DNA of 9,801 bases from an uncultured Agathobaculum sp. (GTDB taxonomy: Bacteria > Bacillota > Clostridia > Oscillospirales > Butyricicoccaceae): contig CALWJG010000052.1 in the NCBI GenBank assembly GCA_944380945.1, positions 1 through 9,801 on the forward strand. Direction: 5' to 3'. Position 1 is the stretch's first letter, and each line of letters begins with the position of its first letter. Made by a program: the position numbers and the translations under genes. The notes beneath the pieces are model-generated. The model was not told the origin of the DNA and made no database searches. It was given only the letters and a program-made list of their open reading frames with translations. Shown here piece after piece: positions 1-5,625 of this stretch.

Positions 1-500
1 AGCCACTGCCACGCCTCCGCCGGGTCGCGGGGCTTGGAGGCCGGGTCCCAGTCGAGCAGGATGGCAGCCTCGGTCGTATTGGGCGTGATGATGTCCGCGA
101 TCTCGCACAGCTCGCGCATACGGGTGCACATCTCGGGCGTGTAGGTATCGTACACCTTGCCGTTGTCGCCCATCACCGGGTCGATCAGCGTGATGCCATC
201 CGGCGTTTTGAGCCGCTCCGCCGCCTCGCGCACGCGGTCGATCTGGTCCGCCGAGCCCAAAAAGCCCGCGTACACCGACTCGAACCGCAGGCCGAGCCGG
301 TCGTACTGGTCGATCGTGCCCTGCATGGCGCCGGTCAGGTCGGTGGTCACCCAGTCCGGAATGGCCGTGTGGGTGGAAAATACCGCGGTCGGCAGGGGTA
401 CGCACTGGTGCCCGCCCGCGGAAAGCACCGCAATGATCGGCACGAGCGACGAACGTCCGAAGCCCGACAGATCATGCAGCGCCAGCACTTTTTTCTGCAT
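1..500 (-). CDS. Pyridoxal/pyridoxamine kinase (partial, C-terminus outside window)
   Basis: This ribokinase-fold enzyme phosphorylates pyridoxal or pyridoxamine with ATP in the vitamin B6 salvage pathway, in the cytoplasm. The first 166 codons are present and the left edge of the window cuts the gene. The N-terminus MQKKVLALHDLSGFGRSS is the usual PdxY/PdxK opening. Further on are the family core DPVMGDNGKVYDTYTPEM (about residues 106-123) and the ITPNTTEAAILL stretch (about 141-152). The ATP-binding glycine-rich motif and catalytic Asp near the C-terminus lie off the window and cannot be checked. I start it at the ATG at 500-498, because AAAGGA sits about 9 nt upstream and the ATG at 511-509 is followed at once by a stop. 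It has its own promoter and is divergent from the GHL10 operon. A hydroxymethylpyrimidine kinase is a less likely alternative. Confidence 0.9.
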   Translation of the reverse strand, partial: MQKKVLALHDLSGFGRSSLVPIIAVLSAGGHQCVPLPTAVFSTHTAIPDWVTTDLTGAMQGTIDQYDRLGLRFESVYAGFLGSADQIDRVREAAERLKTPDGITLIDPVMGDNGKVYDTYTPEMCTRMRELCEIADIITPNTTEAAILLDWDPASKPRDPAEAWQW

Positions 501-522
501 GGGGTTCACATCCTTTTACTGT

Positions 523-550
523 CCGCATTCCATCATACGATGAAATGCGG
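523..550. promoter_or_regulatory. 28-bp near-palindrome over the kinase -10 box, candidate operator
   Basis: The arms CCGCATT (523-529) and AATGCGG (544-550) are perfect inverted repeats. The inner part continues the dyad, so that 12 of 14 symmetric pairs match. The element covers the kinase promoter from the spacer to about the transcription start, the position of a repressor site. A regulator is not identifiable from the sequence. Confidence 0.45.
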
Positions 551-560
551 ATAAAGTCAA
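532..560 (-). promoter_or_regulatory. Sigma-A-type promoter of the pyridoxal kinase gene
   Basis: On the minus strand the -35 box TTGACT (560-555) is followed after exactly 17 bp by the -10 box TATGAT (537-532). Both match consensus in five of six positions. Transcription would start near 525, giving a short leader of about 25 nt before the ATG at 500. The -10 box lies inside the palindrome at 523-550. Confidence 0.75.
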
Positions 561-566
561 TCTTTC

Positions 567-595
567 TTGCTTTCATCCGGGCATAATGGTAGAAT
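567..595 (+). promoter_or_regulatory. Promoter of the GHL10-thioesterase-MNT-HEPN operon
   Basis: A modest -35 box TTGCTT (567-572), a 17-bp spacer and a -10 box TAGAAT (590-595) preceded by TGG at 587-589 form an extended -10 promoter. The -35 boxes of this promoter and of the divergent kinase promoter are only 6 bp apart. Confidence 0.6.
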
Positions 596-630
596 AGGTA
601 TGAGTTAACAGAACGCAAAGGAGTGTCCCC

Positions 631-1914
631 ATGCTGAAACGCTGTATCCTATCCATTCTTCTCGTGCTCACCATGGTGCTGCCCGTGGCCTATGCCGCGC
701 CGACCGCGCAGGACGGCATGCGCGGCGTGTGGGTCGCCACCGTCGCCAACACCGACTATCCCTCCCGGCAGGGCATGACGGCCGACGAGCTCAAGAGCGA
801 AGCAGACACCATTCTGGATAACATCGCGGCCATGGGGCTCAATGCGGTGTTCCTGCAGGTGCGCCCCTCGGCGGACGCGCTGTATCAGTCCGACCTGTTC
901 CCGGCGAGCCGCTATGTGAGCGGTACGGCCGGTCAGGCGCCGGATCAGGATTTCGACGTGCTCGCCTACTGGGTCACCGCGGCGCATGAACGCGGCCTGC
1001 AGCTGCATGCGTGGATCAACCCCTACCGCATCACGCGGGACGGCGAAGCGGAGCTGAACGCCCTGCCCGAAACCAGCCCGGCCAAGCAGCACCCGGAGTG
1101 GGTCGTCGAGTATGACGGCAACTATTACTTCAACCCCGGCCTGCCCGCGGTGCAGGAGCTGGTCGTGGACGGCGCGGCCGAGATCGTCCGCCGCTACGAT
1201 GTGGACGGCCTGCATCTGGACGACTACTTCTATCCCGGCACGGATTTTGCCGACGCGGCGGCCTTCGCCCGCTACGGCGTGGAATATGACGACATCGGCG
1301 ACTGGCGGCGCAGCAATGTCAACGCGCTGATCGCCGCGCTGGACGAGACGCTGCACGCCATCGACCCGGAGATCTGCTTCGGCGTCAGCCCGGCCGGCAT
1401 CTGGGACAACGCGGCCGATAACCCCAAGGGCAGCGCGACCAACGGCCGCTCCTCCTACCGCGAGATCTACTGCGACTCGCTCGAGTGGATCCGCCGCGGC
1501 ACGGTGGATTATATCTGCCCGCAGCTCTACTGGCCGATCGGCTACGAGATCGCGGATTTTGAGGTGCTGGCCGACTGGTGGCAGGACGCTGTCTCGCGAA
1601 GCGATGTGGCGCTCTACATCGGTCTGGGCGCCTACCGGGCGGCGGAAGCCGAACCGGGCGACGTCTGGTACGGCACGGCTGAGCTCGCGCGCCAGCTGGA
1701 AATGCTCGACAGCGGCATCGACATCCAGGGCGAGGTGTTCTTCAGCTATTCCTCGCTGATGGACGTCACGGGCTGCGCGGACTTTCTCGCAGACCATTAC
1801 GGCGTGGAGCCTGCGCCCGAGGAGGACCCCGCCCCTGCGCCCGAAGAAACCGTCCGGCAGGCCACCCTGCTCGACTATGTCTCCCGCTTTATCGTCAGCC
1901 TGTTTTACCGTTAA
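631..1914 (+). CDS. Secreted GHL10 (DUF187) glycoside hydrolase-like protein
   Basis: A 427-residue exported protein of the GHL10/DUF187 TIM-barrel family. A signal peptide covers residues 1-22 (MLKR, hydrophobic core, cleavage expected after AYA). Family motifs follow in order: MRGVWVATV (30-38), FLQVRPSADALY (74-85), HAWINPYR (126-133), DGLHLDDYFYP (192-202) with its paired aspartates, SPAGIW (253-258), ICPQLYW (295-301) and VFFSYSSL (369-376). A Pro/Glu/Ala-rich linker (about 393-406) leads to a short hydrophobic, possibly amphipathic C-terminal helix (412-427) that may hold the protein at the membrane. The E. coli relative DigH (YddW) cleaves denuded peptidoglycan strands, so wall cleavage is a reasonable inference, but the substrate cannot be read from this sequence. 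AAAGGAG about 8 nt upstream supports the ATG. It is the first gene of a four-gene operon, 14 nt before the thioesterase. Confidence 0.88.
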   Translation: MLKRCILSILLVLTMVLPVAYAAPTAQDGMRGVWVATVANTDYPSRQGMTADELKSEADTILDNIAAMGLNAVFLQVRPSADALYQSDLFPASRYVSGTAGQAPDQDFDVLAYWVTAAHERGLQLHAWINPYRITRDGEAELNALPETSPAKQHPEWVVEYDGNYYFNPGLPAVQELVVDGAAEIVRRYDVDGLHLDDYFYPGTDFADAAAFARYGVEYDDIGDWRRSNVNALIAALDETLHAIDPEICFGVSPAGIWDNAADNPKGSATNGRSSYREIYCDSLEWIRRGTVDYICPQLYWPIGYEIADFEVLADWWQDAVSRSDVALYIGLGAYRAAEAEPGDVWYGTAELARQLEMLDSGIDIQGEVFFSYSSLMDVTGCADFLADHYGVEPAPEEDPAPAPEETVRQATLLDYVSRFIVSLFYR

Positions 1915-1928
1915 GGAGGCGTTTTCCC

Positions 1929-2660
1929 TTGGCTGATCTTCTTTCCCGTGAGTATGAGGTCAATTACAGCCACATCGACAACCGCGGCGTGGCCAAGCCG
2001 TCCTTCCTGTGGAACATCATGCAGGACGCGGCCACTGTGCACGCGGAGGAGATGCACCTCGGTCCGGACGAGCTGCACATCCTGTGGGTGCTCTCGCGCA
2101 TCCGCGCGCGCCTGACGCGCCCGCTCCGGCCCTATGAGCGCATCCGGTGCGAGACCTGGTGCCCCGGCATCCGCGGCGTGAGCTGGTACCGCGGCTTTGC
2201 GTTTTACGCCGGCGGGGAACCGGTGGGCGAGGCGCAGTCCATGTGGGTCACGCTCGACCCCGCGACCCACCGCATCCTGCGGCCGACCAGCTTCCCCATC
2301 GCCGAGGACTACGTCCACACCGCGCGCGGCGAGCTGTTCGACCCGCTGCCCAAGCTGTCGTGCGGCAGCGTGCGCGAGCACCATGTGCACCCGGTGCAGT
2401 ATTCCGATCTGGACGTCAACAACCACGTCAACAACGTGCGCGTGGTCGAGCTGATCTCGGACGCGCTCGACCTGCAGCGCCAGCCGGGCTTTGTCTCCTC
2501 CCTGCAGGTCAACTACACGGCCGAGACCGCCTTCGGCGAGCCGCTCTCCCTGCTCTGCGGCACGGTGGACGGCGCGCGTTATGTGCGCGGCGAGGTGGAC
2601 GGCCAGCCGCATTTCGAGGCGCTCGCCAAGCTGACGCCGTTTGATCCGCAGGAGGGGTGA
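1929..2660 (+). CDS. Acyl-ACP thioesterase (double hotdog, FatA/FatB-like)
   Basis: This 243-residue cytoplasmic enzyme would hydrolyse acyl-ACP to release free fatty acid during fatty acid synthesis. It has two hotdog repeats. The first begins at YEVNYSHIDNRG (9-20) with the long-helix stretch FLWNIMQDAATVHAEEM (26-42). The second carries the signature DLDVNNHVNN (160-169), which places D162, N164 and H166 at the positions of the plant FatB catalytic Asp-Asn-His. E199 in NYTAET lines up with the catalytic Glu, and the plant Cys next to it is Thr200 here. Translation starts at TTG (1929-1931), supported by AAGGAGG at 1913-1919 with 9 nt spacing that overlaps the previous stop codon; no better start is near. 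Chain-length preference cannot be told from the sequence. Its company with an MNT/HEPN pair gives no clear functional link. Confidence 0.88.
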   Translation: MADLLSREYEVNYSHIDNRGVAKPSFLWNIMQDAATVHAEEMHLGPDELHILWVLSRIRARLTRPLRPYERIRCETWCPGIRGVSWYRGFAFYAGGEPVGEAQSMWVTLDPATHRILRPTSFPIAEDYVHTARGELFDPLPKLSCGSVREHHVHPVQYSDLDVNNHVNNVRVVELISDALDLQRQPGFVSSLQVNYTAETAFGEPLSLLCGTVDGARYVRGEVDGQPHFEALAKLTPFDPQEG

Positions 2661-2666
2661 AAGAAA

Positions 2667-2981
2667 ATGAACGAATCCCATATCCAGCAGGCGGTAGCGG
2701 ACATCCTCGCGGCCTGCCAGCCGCTGAGGATCCTCCAGTTTGCCGAAAAACGCACCATGTCCACCGGCAAGCTCAAGGCGTTCAGCCTGTGCGTCATCGT
2801 GCCGGACGGCACGGACTGCCGCGCGCTGCGCACGCGGCTGCATCTGGCGCTGTCGGCCGATGTACCGGTCAACCTGAGCGTCTACACTGTGGAGGAATGG
2901 GAGGACCTGCTGACGGACGAAACCTCGTACGCCGCATGGATCGCCCGGAAAGGCCAGGTGGTTTATGACCCGGAGACGTAA
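2667..2981 (+). CDS. Small MNT-fold nucleotidyltransferase-like protein, active site lost
   Basis: A 104-residue protein whose length and layout fit the minimal nucleotidyltransferase (MNT) half of MNT/HEPN pairs: an N-terminal helix, then the strand RILQFAEKRT, the strand FSLCVIVPDG, a helix, the strand PVNLSVYT, and a C-terminal GQVVYD ending. The residues that define an active enzyme are gone. The usual GS of the GSxARG loop is A26-E27. The two Asp of the SDxDL metal site correspond to A38 and S40. The third acidic position, usually in a VDLV-like strand, is N69. I therefore infer a catalytically dead pseudo-MNT, perhaps a pure binding partner for the HEPN protein. AGGAGGGG (2650-2657), 9 nt before the ATG, is a strong ribosome binding site, and the gene begins 6 nt after the thioesterase stop. 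The family call rests on fold pattern and neighbour, not on a conserved catalytic motif. Confidence 0.6.
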   Translation: MNESHIQQAVADILAACQPLRILQFAEKRTMSTGKLKAFSLCVIVPDGTDCRALRTRLHLALSADVPVNLSVYTVEEWEDLLTDETSYAAWIARKGQVVYDPET

Positions 2982-3405
2982 GGGCGCGTCGGACAGCCAC
3001 TTCTATTACAAATGGCTGGACAAGGCGCTGTGCGACCTGCAGTGCGCGCGCCTGCTGCTGACCTACGGCGGGGACAATTACAACATCGCCTTCCACTGCC
3101 AGCAGGCGATCGAAAAGGCGCTCAAGGGCTATCTGCTCTACCGCACCGGCCGGCACTTCGACGGGCACAACCTGACCTACCTGTGCCGTCAAGCCATCCA
3201 GCAGGACCCGGACGCGTTTTCCGAATATCTGGACGAGAGCGCCGCGCTCAACGACCTGTATATCGAAACGCGCTACCCTACCGACCTGCCCTTTGAGATC
3301 GACGAGCTGGAGATCCGCCGGTATCTGGACATGGCGGAGCGCATGTTTTCCGCCATCCGCCGCGAGCTGTATGAGGGCGGCGGACCGCATCGCATCCAGA
3401 AATAA
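2965..3405 (+). CDS. HEPN domain protein
   Basis: A 146-residue, mostly helical HEPN protein. Typical signatures are present: KALCDLQCARLLL (20-32), FHCQQAIEKALKGYLLYRTG (43-62), GHNLTYL (67-73) and LYIETRYPTDLP (98-109), where the TRYP motif is characteristic of the PF05168 type. HEPN proteins paired with MNT partners act as RNase-like toxins or as nucleotide-binding partners. The Rx4-6H RNase motif is not convincing here: the only fit, RHFDGH (63-68), lies in the loop between helices, and the C-terminal helix has no such motif. The ATG overlaps the MNT gene by 17 nt, so the two are probably translationally coupled and made in fixed ratio. The Shine-Dalgarno is mediocre: AGGTGG is too close, and GGAAAGG (2947-2953) lies 11 nt away. 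It is the last gene of the operon. Confidence 0.85.
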   Translation: MTRRRKGASDSHFYYKWLDKALCDLQCARLLLTYGGDNYNIAFHCQQAIEKALKGYLLYRTGRHFDGHNLTYLCRQAIQQDPDAFSEYLDESAALNDLYIETRYPTDLPFEIDELEIRRYLDMAERMFSAIRRELYEGGGPHRIQK

Positions 3406-3406
3406 A

Positions 3407-3440
3407 AAAACTGCTGCAAGCCTCTGCTTGCAGCAGTTTT
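3407..3440. terminator. Bidirectional rho-independent terminator between HEPN and GT2 genes
   Basis: AAAACTGCTGCAAG (3407-3420) pairs perfectly with CTTGCAGCAGTTTT (3427-3440) around a 6-nt loop. A T-run flanks the stem on both strands (TTTT, CG, TTTT on plus; seven Ts on minus). It lies 1 nt after the HEPN stop and 10 nt after the convergent glycosyltransferase stop, so it serves both. Confidence 0.92.
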
Positions 3441-3450
3441 CGTTTTGCAG

Positions 3451-4731
3451 TTATGCGCGTTCCTTGCTGTCCTGCGCCTTGGTCAGGCCGTGGCGGATCG
3501 GCTTCCACTCGACCTTGCCGACGAGCGCCGCCAGCGAGATCGGGATATAGGTCAGCATGAACAGCGGGAAGGTGAACACATAGAAGATCTTCTTCCACGC
3601 CTTGCCGCGGATCTGCTTCCACTCCGCCGCCATGGTGAAGGCGCCGAACAGAAACAGGCTGAACGACACGCCCTCCAGCGTGGCAAACAGCAGGCGGCCC
3701 AGCATGCGCAGCACACGGTATGTAATGAACGCCGGCTCGGACAGACTGCACACACACACGACAAACGCCAGCAGGAGCACGCCGATGGTCACCAGATTGC
3801 AGGGGGCGACCGTCATCAGCATATCATAGCAGGACATCTTGCTCTTCTTGTGGCGCACGCAGCCGTGCAGCAGCGGCGCGGTGTACTTGGCGTCCACCTG
3901 ATAGAAGCCCTTGCTCCAGCGCATGCGCTGGTCCCACGACTGGCGGAACTGCACCGGCTGCTCATCGTAGACCACAGCGCCCGCGCAGTAGCCGATCTTG
4001 CGGCCGCGCACCGCGCTGGCGATGGAGAACTCGATGTCCTCGGTCAGCAGGTGGTACGGCCAGCCGCCGTCCTCGCGGATGACGTCCGCCGCCACGAGGA
4101 AGCCCGTGCCCGAGATCGCACAGTTGACGCCCAGCTTGGTGCGGGGCTGGTTGAGGAAGCGGGACTCGCGCAGGAACCACAGCGCGTAGCCCGCGGAGAT
4201 CCAGTTGTCGCAGAAGTTCTTGGAGTTGCGGTAGCTGGTCAGCGCCGCGAACTCGCCCGTGTCGAACATCTTGTTCATCTCGCGGACGAAATTGGGGTCC
4301 ACCAGATTGTCCGCATCGAACACAAAAAAGCCGTCGTACGTCTGCTCGCCCTTGTCCGCAAAGATGCGCTTGAACAGCCAGTCCAGCGCGTAGCCCTTGC
4401 CGACCTGCACCTTGTTGAAGCGCTCATATACGATCGCGCCCGCCTTGCGGGAAACGCCGGCCGTATCATCCGTGCAGTTGTCCGCGACAACGTAGACGTC
4501 CAGCAGTTCTTTGGGGTAGTTCTGTTCCTTGAGCGTGCGGATCAGGTCGCCGATGACCCCTTCCTCATTGCGGGCGGAAATGATCGCCGCATAGCGGTGG
4601 AGCTTGGCGTCCTGTTTGCCCTGCCGCGCCTTGGCGAACAGGCCGACGCCCAGATACACGATCTGATACGCATACGCTGCTGTAAAAAATACAAACAATA
4701 CAAATTGCAGGCTCTCTAAAAACCGAAGCAT
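3451..4731 (-). CDS. Membrane-anchored family 2 glycosyltransferase
   Basis: A 426-residue integral membrane GT2 enzyme of the processive (cellulose/hyaluronan synthase-like) layout. An N-terminal membrane segment (about 6-33) is followed by a cytoplasmic GT-A domain: AAIISARNEE (48-57), ADNCTDDT (83-90), the metal-binding DADN (139-142), the acceptor-side TEDIE (230-234) and QRMRW (268-272). Together these are the D,D,D,Q(Q/R)xRW signature. Hydrophobic segments at about 304-330, 345-368 and 383-405 form the C-terminal membrane part, ending in VEWKPIRHG and a charged tail. The product is probably an extracellular polysaccharide or a glycolipid, but the sugar cannot be told. The gene is monocistronic. 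AAGGAG (4750-4745) sits 13 nt before the ATG, rather far, yet no other in-frame start exists nearby. An A/T-rich block and TGCTATT half-sites flank its promoter. Confidence 0.9.
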   Translation of the reverse strand: MLRFLESLQFVLFVFFTAAYAYQIVYLGVGLFAKARQGKQDAKLHRYAAIISARNEEGVIGDLIRTLKEQNYPKELLDVYVVADNCTDDTAGVSRKAGAIVYERFNKVQVGKGYALDWLFKRIFADKGEQTYDGFFVFDADNLVDPNFVREMNKMFDTGEFAALTSYRNSKNFCDNWISAGYALWFLRESRFLNQPRTKLGVNCAISGTGFLVAADVIREDGGWPYHLLTEDIEFSIASAVRGRKIGYCAGAVVYDEQPVQFRQSWDQRMRWSKGFYQVDAKYTAPLLHGCVRHKKSKMSCYDMLMTVAPCNLVTIGVLLLAFVVCVCSLSEPAFITYRVLRMLGRLLFATLEGVSFSLFLFGAFTMAAEWKQIRGKAWKKIFYVFTFPLFMLTYIPISLAALVGKVEWKPIRHGLTKAQDSKERA

Positions 4732-4773
4732 GGCGAATATTCGTCTCCTTCATTTGTCCTTAAAATTACACTC

Positions 4774-4799
4774 TGCTATTTCTCTGTACTATAATAGCA
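4774..4799. repeat. Inverted repeat TGCTATT-N12-AATAGCA at the GT2 promoter
   Basis: TGCTATT (4774-4780) and AATAGCA (4793-4799) are perfect 7-bp inverted repeats with 12 bp between them. The right arm overlaps the candidate -10 box of the glycosyltransferase gene. The same half-site recurs at 5000-5020, so this may be an operator. Confidence 0.4.
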
Positions 4800-4818
4800 C
4801 TATCGCGCCATTATGCAA
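4791..4818 (-). promoter_or_regulatory. Candidate promoter of the GT2 glycosyltransferase gene
   Basis: On the minus strand TTGCAT (4818-4813) and TATTAT (4796-4791) stand 16 bp apart, with 3/6 and 5/6 matches to consensus. The A-rich minus strand between about 4905 and 4820 lies directly upstream and resembles an UP element. An overlapping TATAGT could also act as the -10 box, so the exact position is uncertain. Confidence 0.4.
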
Positions 4819-4999
4819 TAACTTTTTTGTGTTTTCCAGATATTTTTCTCTGTTCGCACAAAAATTTCAAAATTTTCTGCGTTTTTTTCATCATTCTGTT
4901 TCGCTGTTTTGCGCGCGCGGCCCGGCGTTCCCGTCAGGCCGCGGCGGCCGGTGTTTTTCCGCCCGCAGCAGCAGCCCCGTGCTGCCCGCGGTATGCTCC

Positions 5000-5020
5000 T
5001 GCTATGCTGCTATCATAGCA
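5000..5020. repeat. TGCTAT cluster with a 13-bp perfect palindrome, candidate operator
   Basis: TGCTAT occurs at 5000-5005 and 5008-5013, and its complement ATAGCA at 5015-5020. The last two form the perfect dyad TGCTATCATAGCA (5008-5020). It lies about 50 bp upstream of the candidate ECF promoter and shares its half-site with the inverted repeat at 4774-4799. Confidence 0.4.
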
Positions 5021-5072
5021 CAGACGGGCGCCGGTATTCCGAAAGAATTCATGAAGATTTTGCCGCCGGTTT

Positions 5073-5101
5073 TGTCACACCGCGGCCCGCACGATCGTTA
5101 T
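5073..5101 (+). promoter_or_regulatory. Candidate autoregulated ECF promoter of the sigma/anti-sigma operon
   Basis: TGTCACA (5073-5079), a 16-bp spacer and CGTTAT (5096-5101) have the spacing of an ECF promoter. No good sigma-A promoter pair with normal spacing is present: TTGTCA and TATCAT are 21 bp apart. That the operon's own sigma factor reads this promoter is inferred from the habit of the family. Confidence 0.4.
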
Positions 5102-5124
5102 CATAGTGAAAGGGGGCGGTACAG

Positions 5125-5625
5125 ATGCCGGTCTGGAAAGATGCGTCGGACGCGGCGGCGTTCGTACAGCGCTATGCGCAGATGATCCTGCGGCTGTGCT
5201 TTACCTACTCGCTCGGCCGGGCGGATGCGGAGGACGTCTGCCAGAACGTATTCCTCAAGCTGCTGCAATGCGACCGCCGCTTTGCAGACGAGGGCGAGAC
5301 ACGCGCGTTCATCATCCGCATGACCATCAACGAGTGCAAGGACGCGCTGAAAAGCGGCTGGCGACGCCGCACGGTCCCGCTGGACGAGCTGATCGAGCGC
5401 GAAGCGCCCGGCCTGCCCGCGCAGGACAGCGGCGTGCTGGCAGCGGTGCAGCGTCTGCCGCTCAAATACCGCGAGGCGGTTTACCTGTATTACTATGAGG
5501 GCTACAACACCGAAGAGATCGCGGCGCTGGCCGGCGTCAAGCCCGCCGCCGTGCGGCAGCGGCTGGCCCGCGCCCGCGAAAAGCTGAGAAAAGAACTGGA
5601 GGGCAGCGGCTATGAGACGATATAA
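5125..5625 (+). CDS. ECF-type RNA polymerase sigma factor
   Basis: A 166-residue group 4 sigma factor, normal length for the group. Region 2 runs from about residue 12 to 75, with the core-binding helix around LGRADAEDVCQNVFLKLL and the -10 recognition helix around ETRAFIIRMTINECKD. A variable linker with APGLPAQDSG (about 94-103) precedes region 4 (about 106-158): VQRLPLKYREAVYLYYYEGY, then the helix-turn-helix YNTEEIAALAGVKPAAVRQR and LARAREKLRKEL. A purine-rich AAAGGGGG (5109-5116) precedes the ATG by 8 nt. The gene overlaps the downstream membrane protein by 14 nt, the standard sigma/anti-sigma arrangement, so the factor is probably held at the membrane until an envelope signal frees it. 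Such pairs in Clostridia often answer cell wall or lysozyme stress; the signal here is unknown. Confidence 0.92.
   Translation: MPVWKDASDAAAFVQRYAQMILRLCFTYSLGRADAEDVCQNVFLKLLQCDRRFADEGETRAFIIRMTINECKDALKSGWRRRTVPLDELIEREAPGLPAQDSGVLAAVQRLPLKYREAVYLYYYEGYNTEEIAALAGVKPAAVRQRLARAREKLRKELEGSGYETI

Larger units (their letters stand above)
4732..5124. other. Divergent intergenic region, 393 bp, no credible gene
   Basis: This gap separates the divergent glycosyltransferase and ECF sigma genes. The first part (about 4745-4905) is strongly A/T-rich and pyrimidine-rich on the plus strand, in contrast to the GC-rich surroundings. The second part (about 4910-5040) is GC-rich with several small hairpins. 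A plus-strand reading frame runs from 4730 into the sigma gene, but it has no ribosome binding site and its composition merely mirrors the bias of the DNA. Its contents are the two promoters and the TGCTAT half-sites listed separately; I see no structured RNA that I can name. Confidence 0.7.

Noticed and set aside
649..1797. Long open frame of 382 codons antisense to the GHL10 gene
   Set aside because: The plus-strand frame has a signal peptide, family motifs and a ribosome binding site. The antisense frame is an effect of high GC at third codon positions, with low-complexity Arg/Val/Ala-rich translation.
3151..3168. RHFDGH in the HEPN protein as an Rx4H RNase motif
   Set aside because: It lies in the inter-helix loop before the common GHNL motif, not in the C-terminal helix where the catalytic motif belongs.
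3445..4719. Plus-strand frame of 424 codons opposite the GT2 gene
   Set aside because: Its translation is His/Gln/Arg/Ala-rich without a recognisable motif, while the minus strand encodes a full GT2 enzyme.
4937..4958. Small GC hairpin followed by five Ts (plus strand)
   Set aside because: The stem is only 5 bp with a 3-nt loop, and no plus-strand gene lies upstream to terminate; probably chance in GC-rich DNA.
4730..5185. Plus-strand frame of 151 codons in the GT2-sigma gap
   Set aside because: It has no ribosome binding site, a composition that follows the A/T- then GC-rich DNA, and it overlaps the start of the sigma gene.
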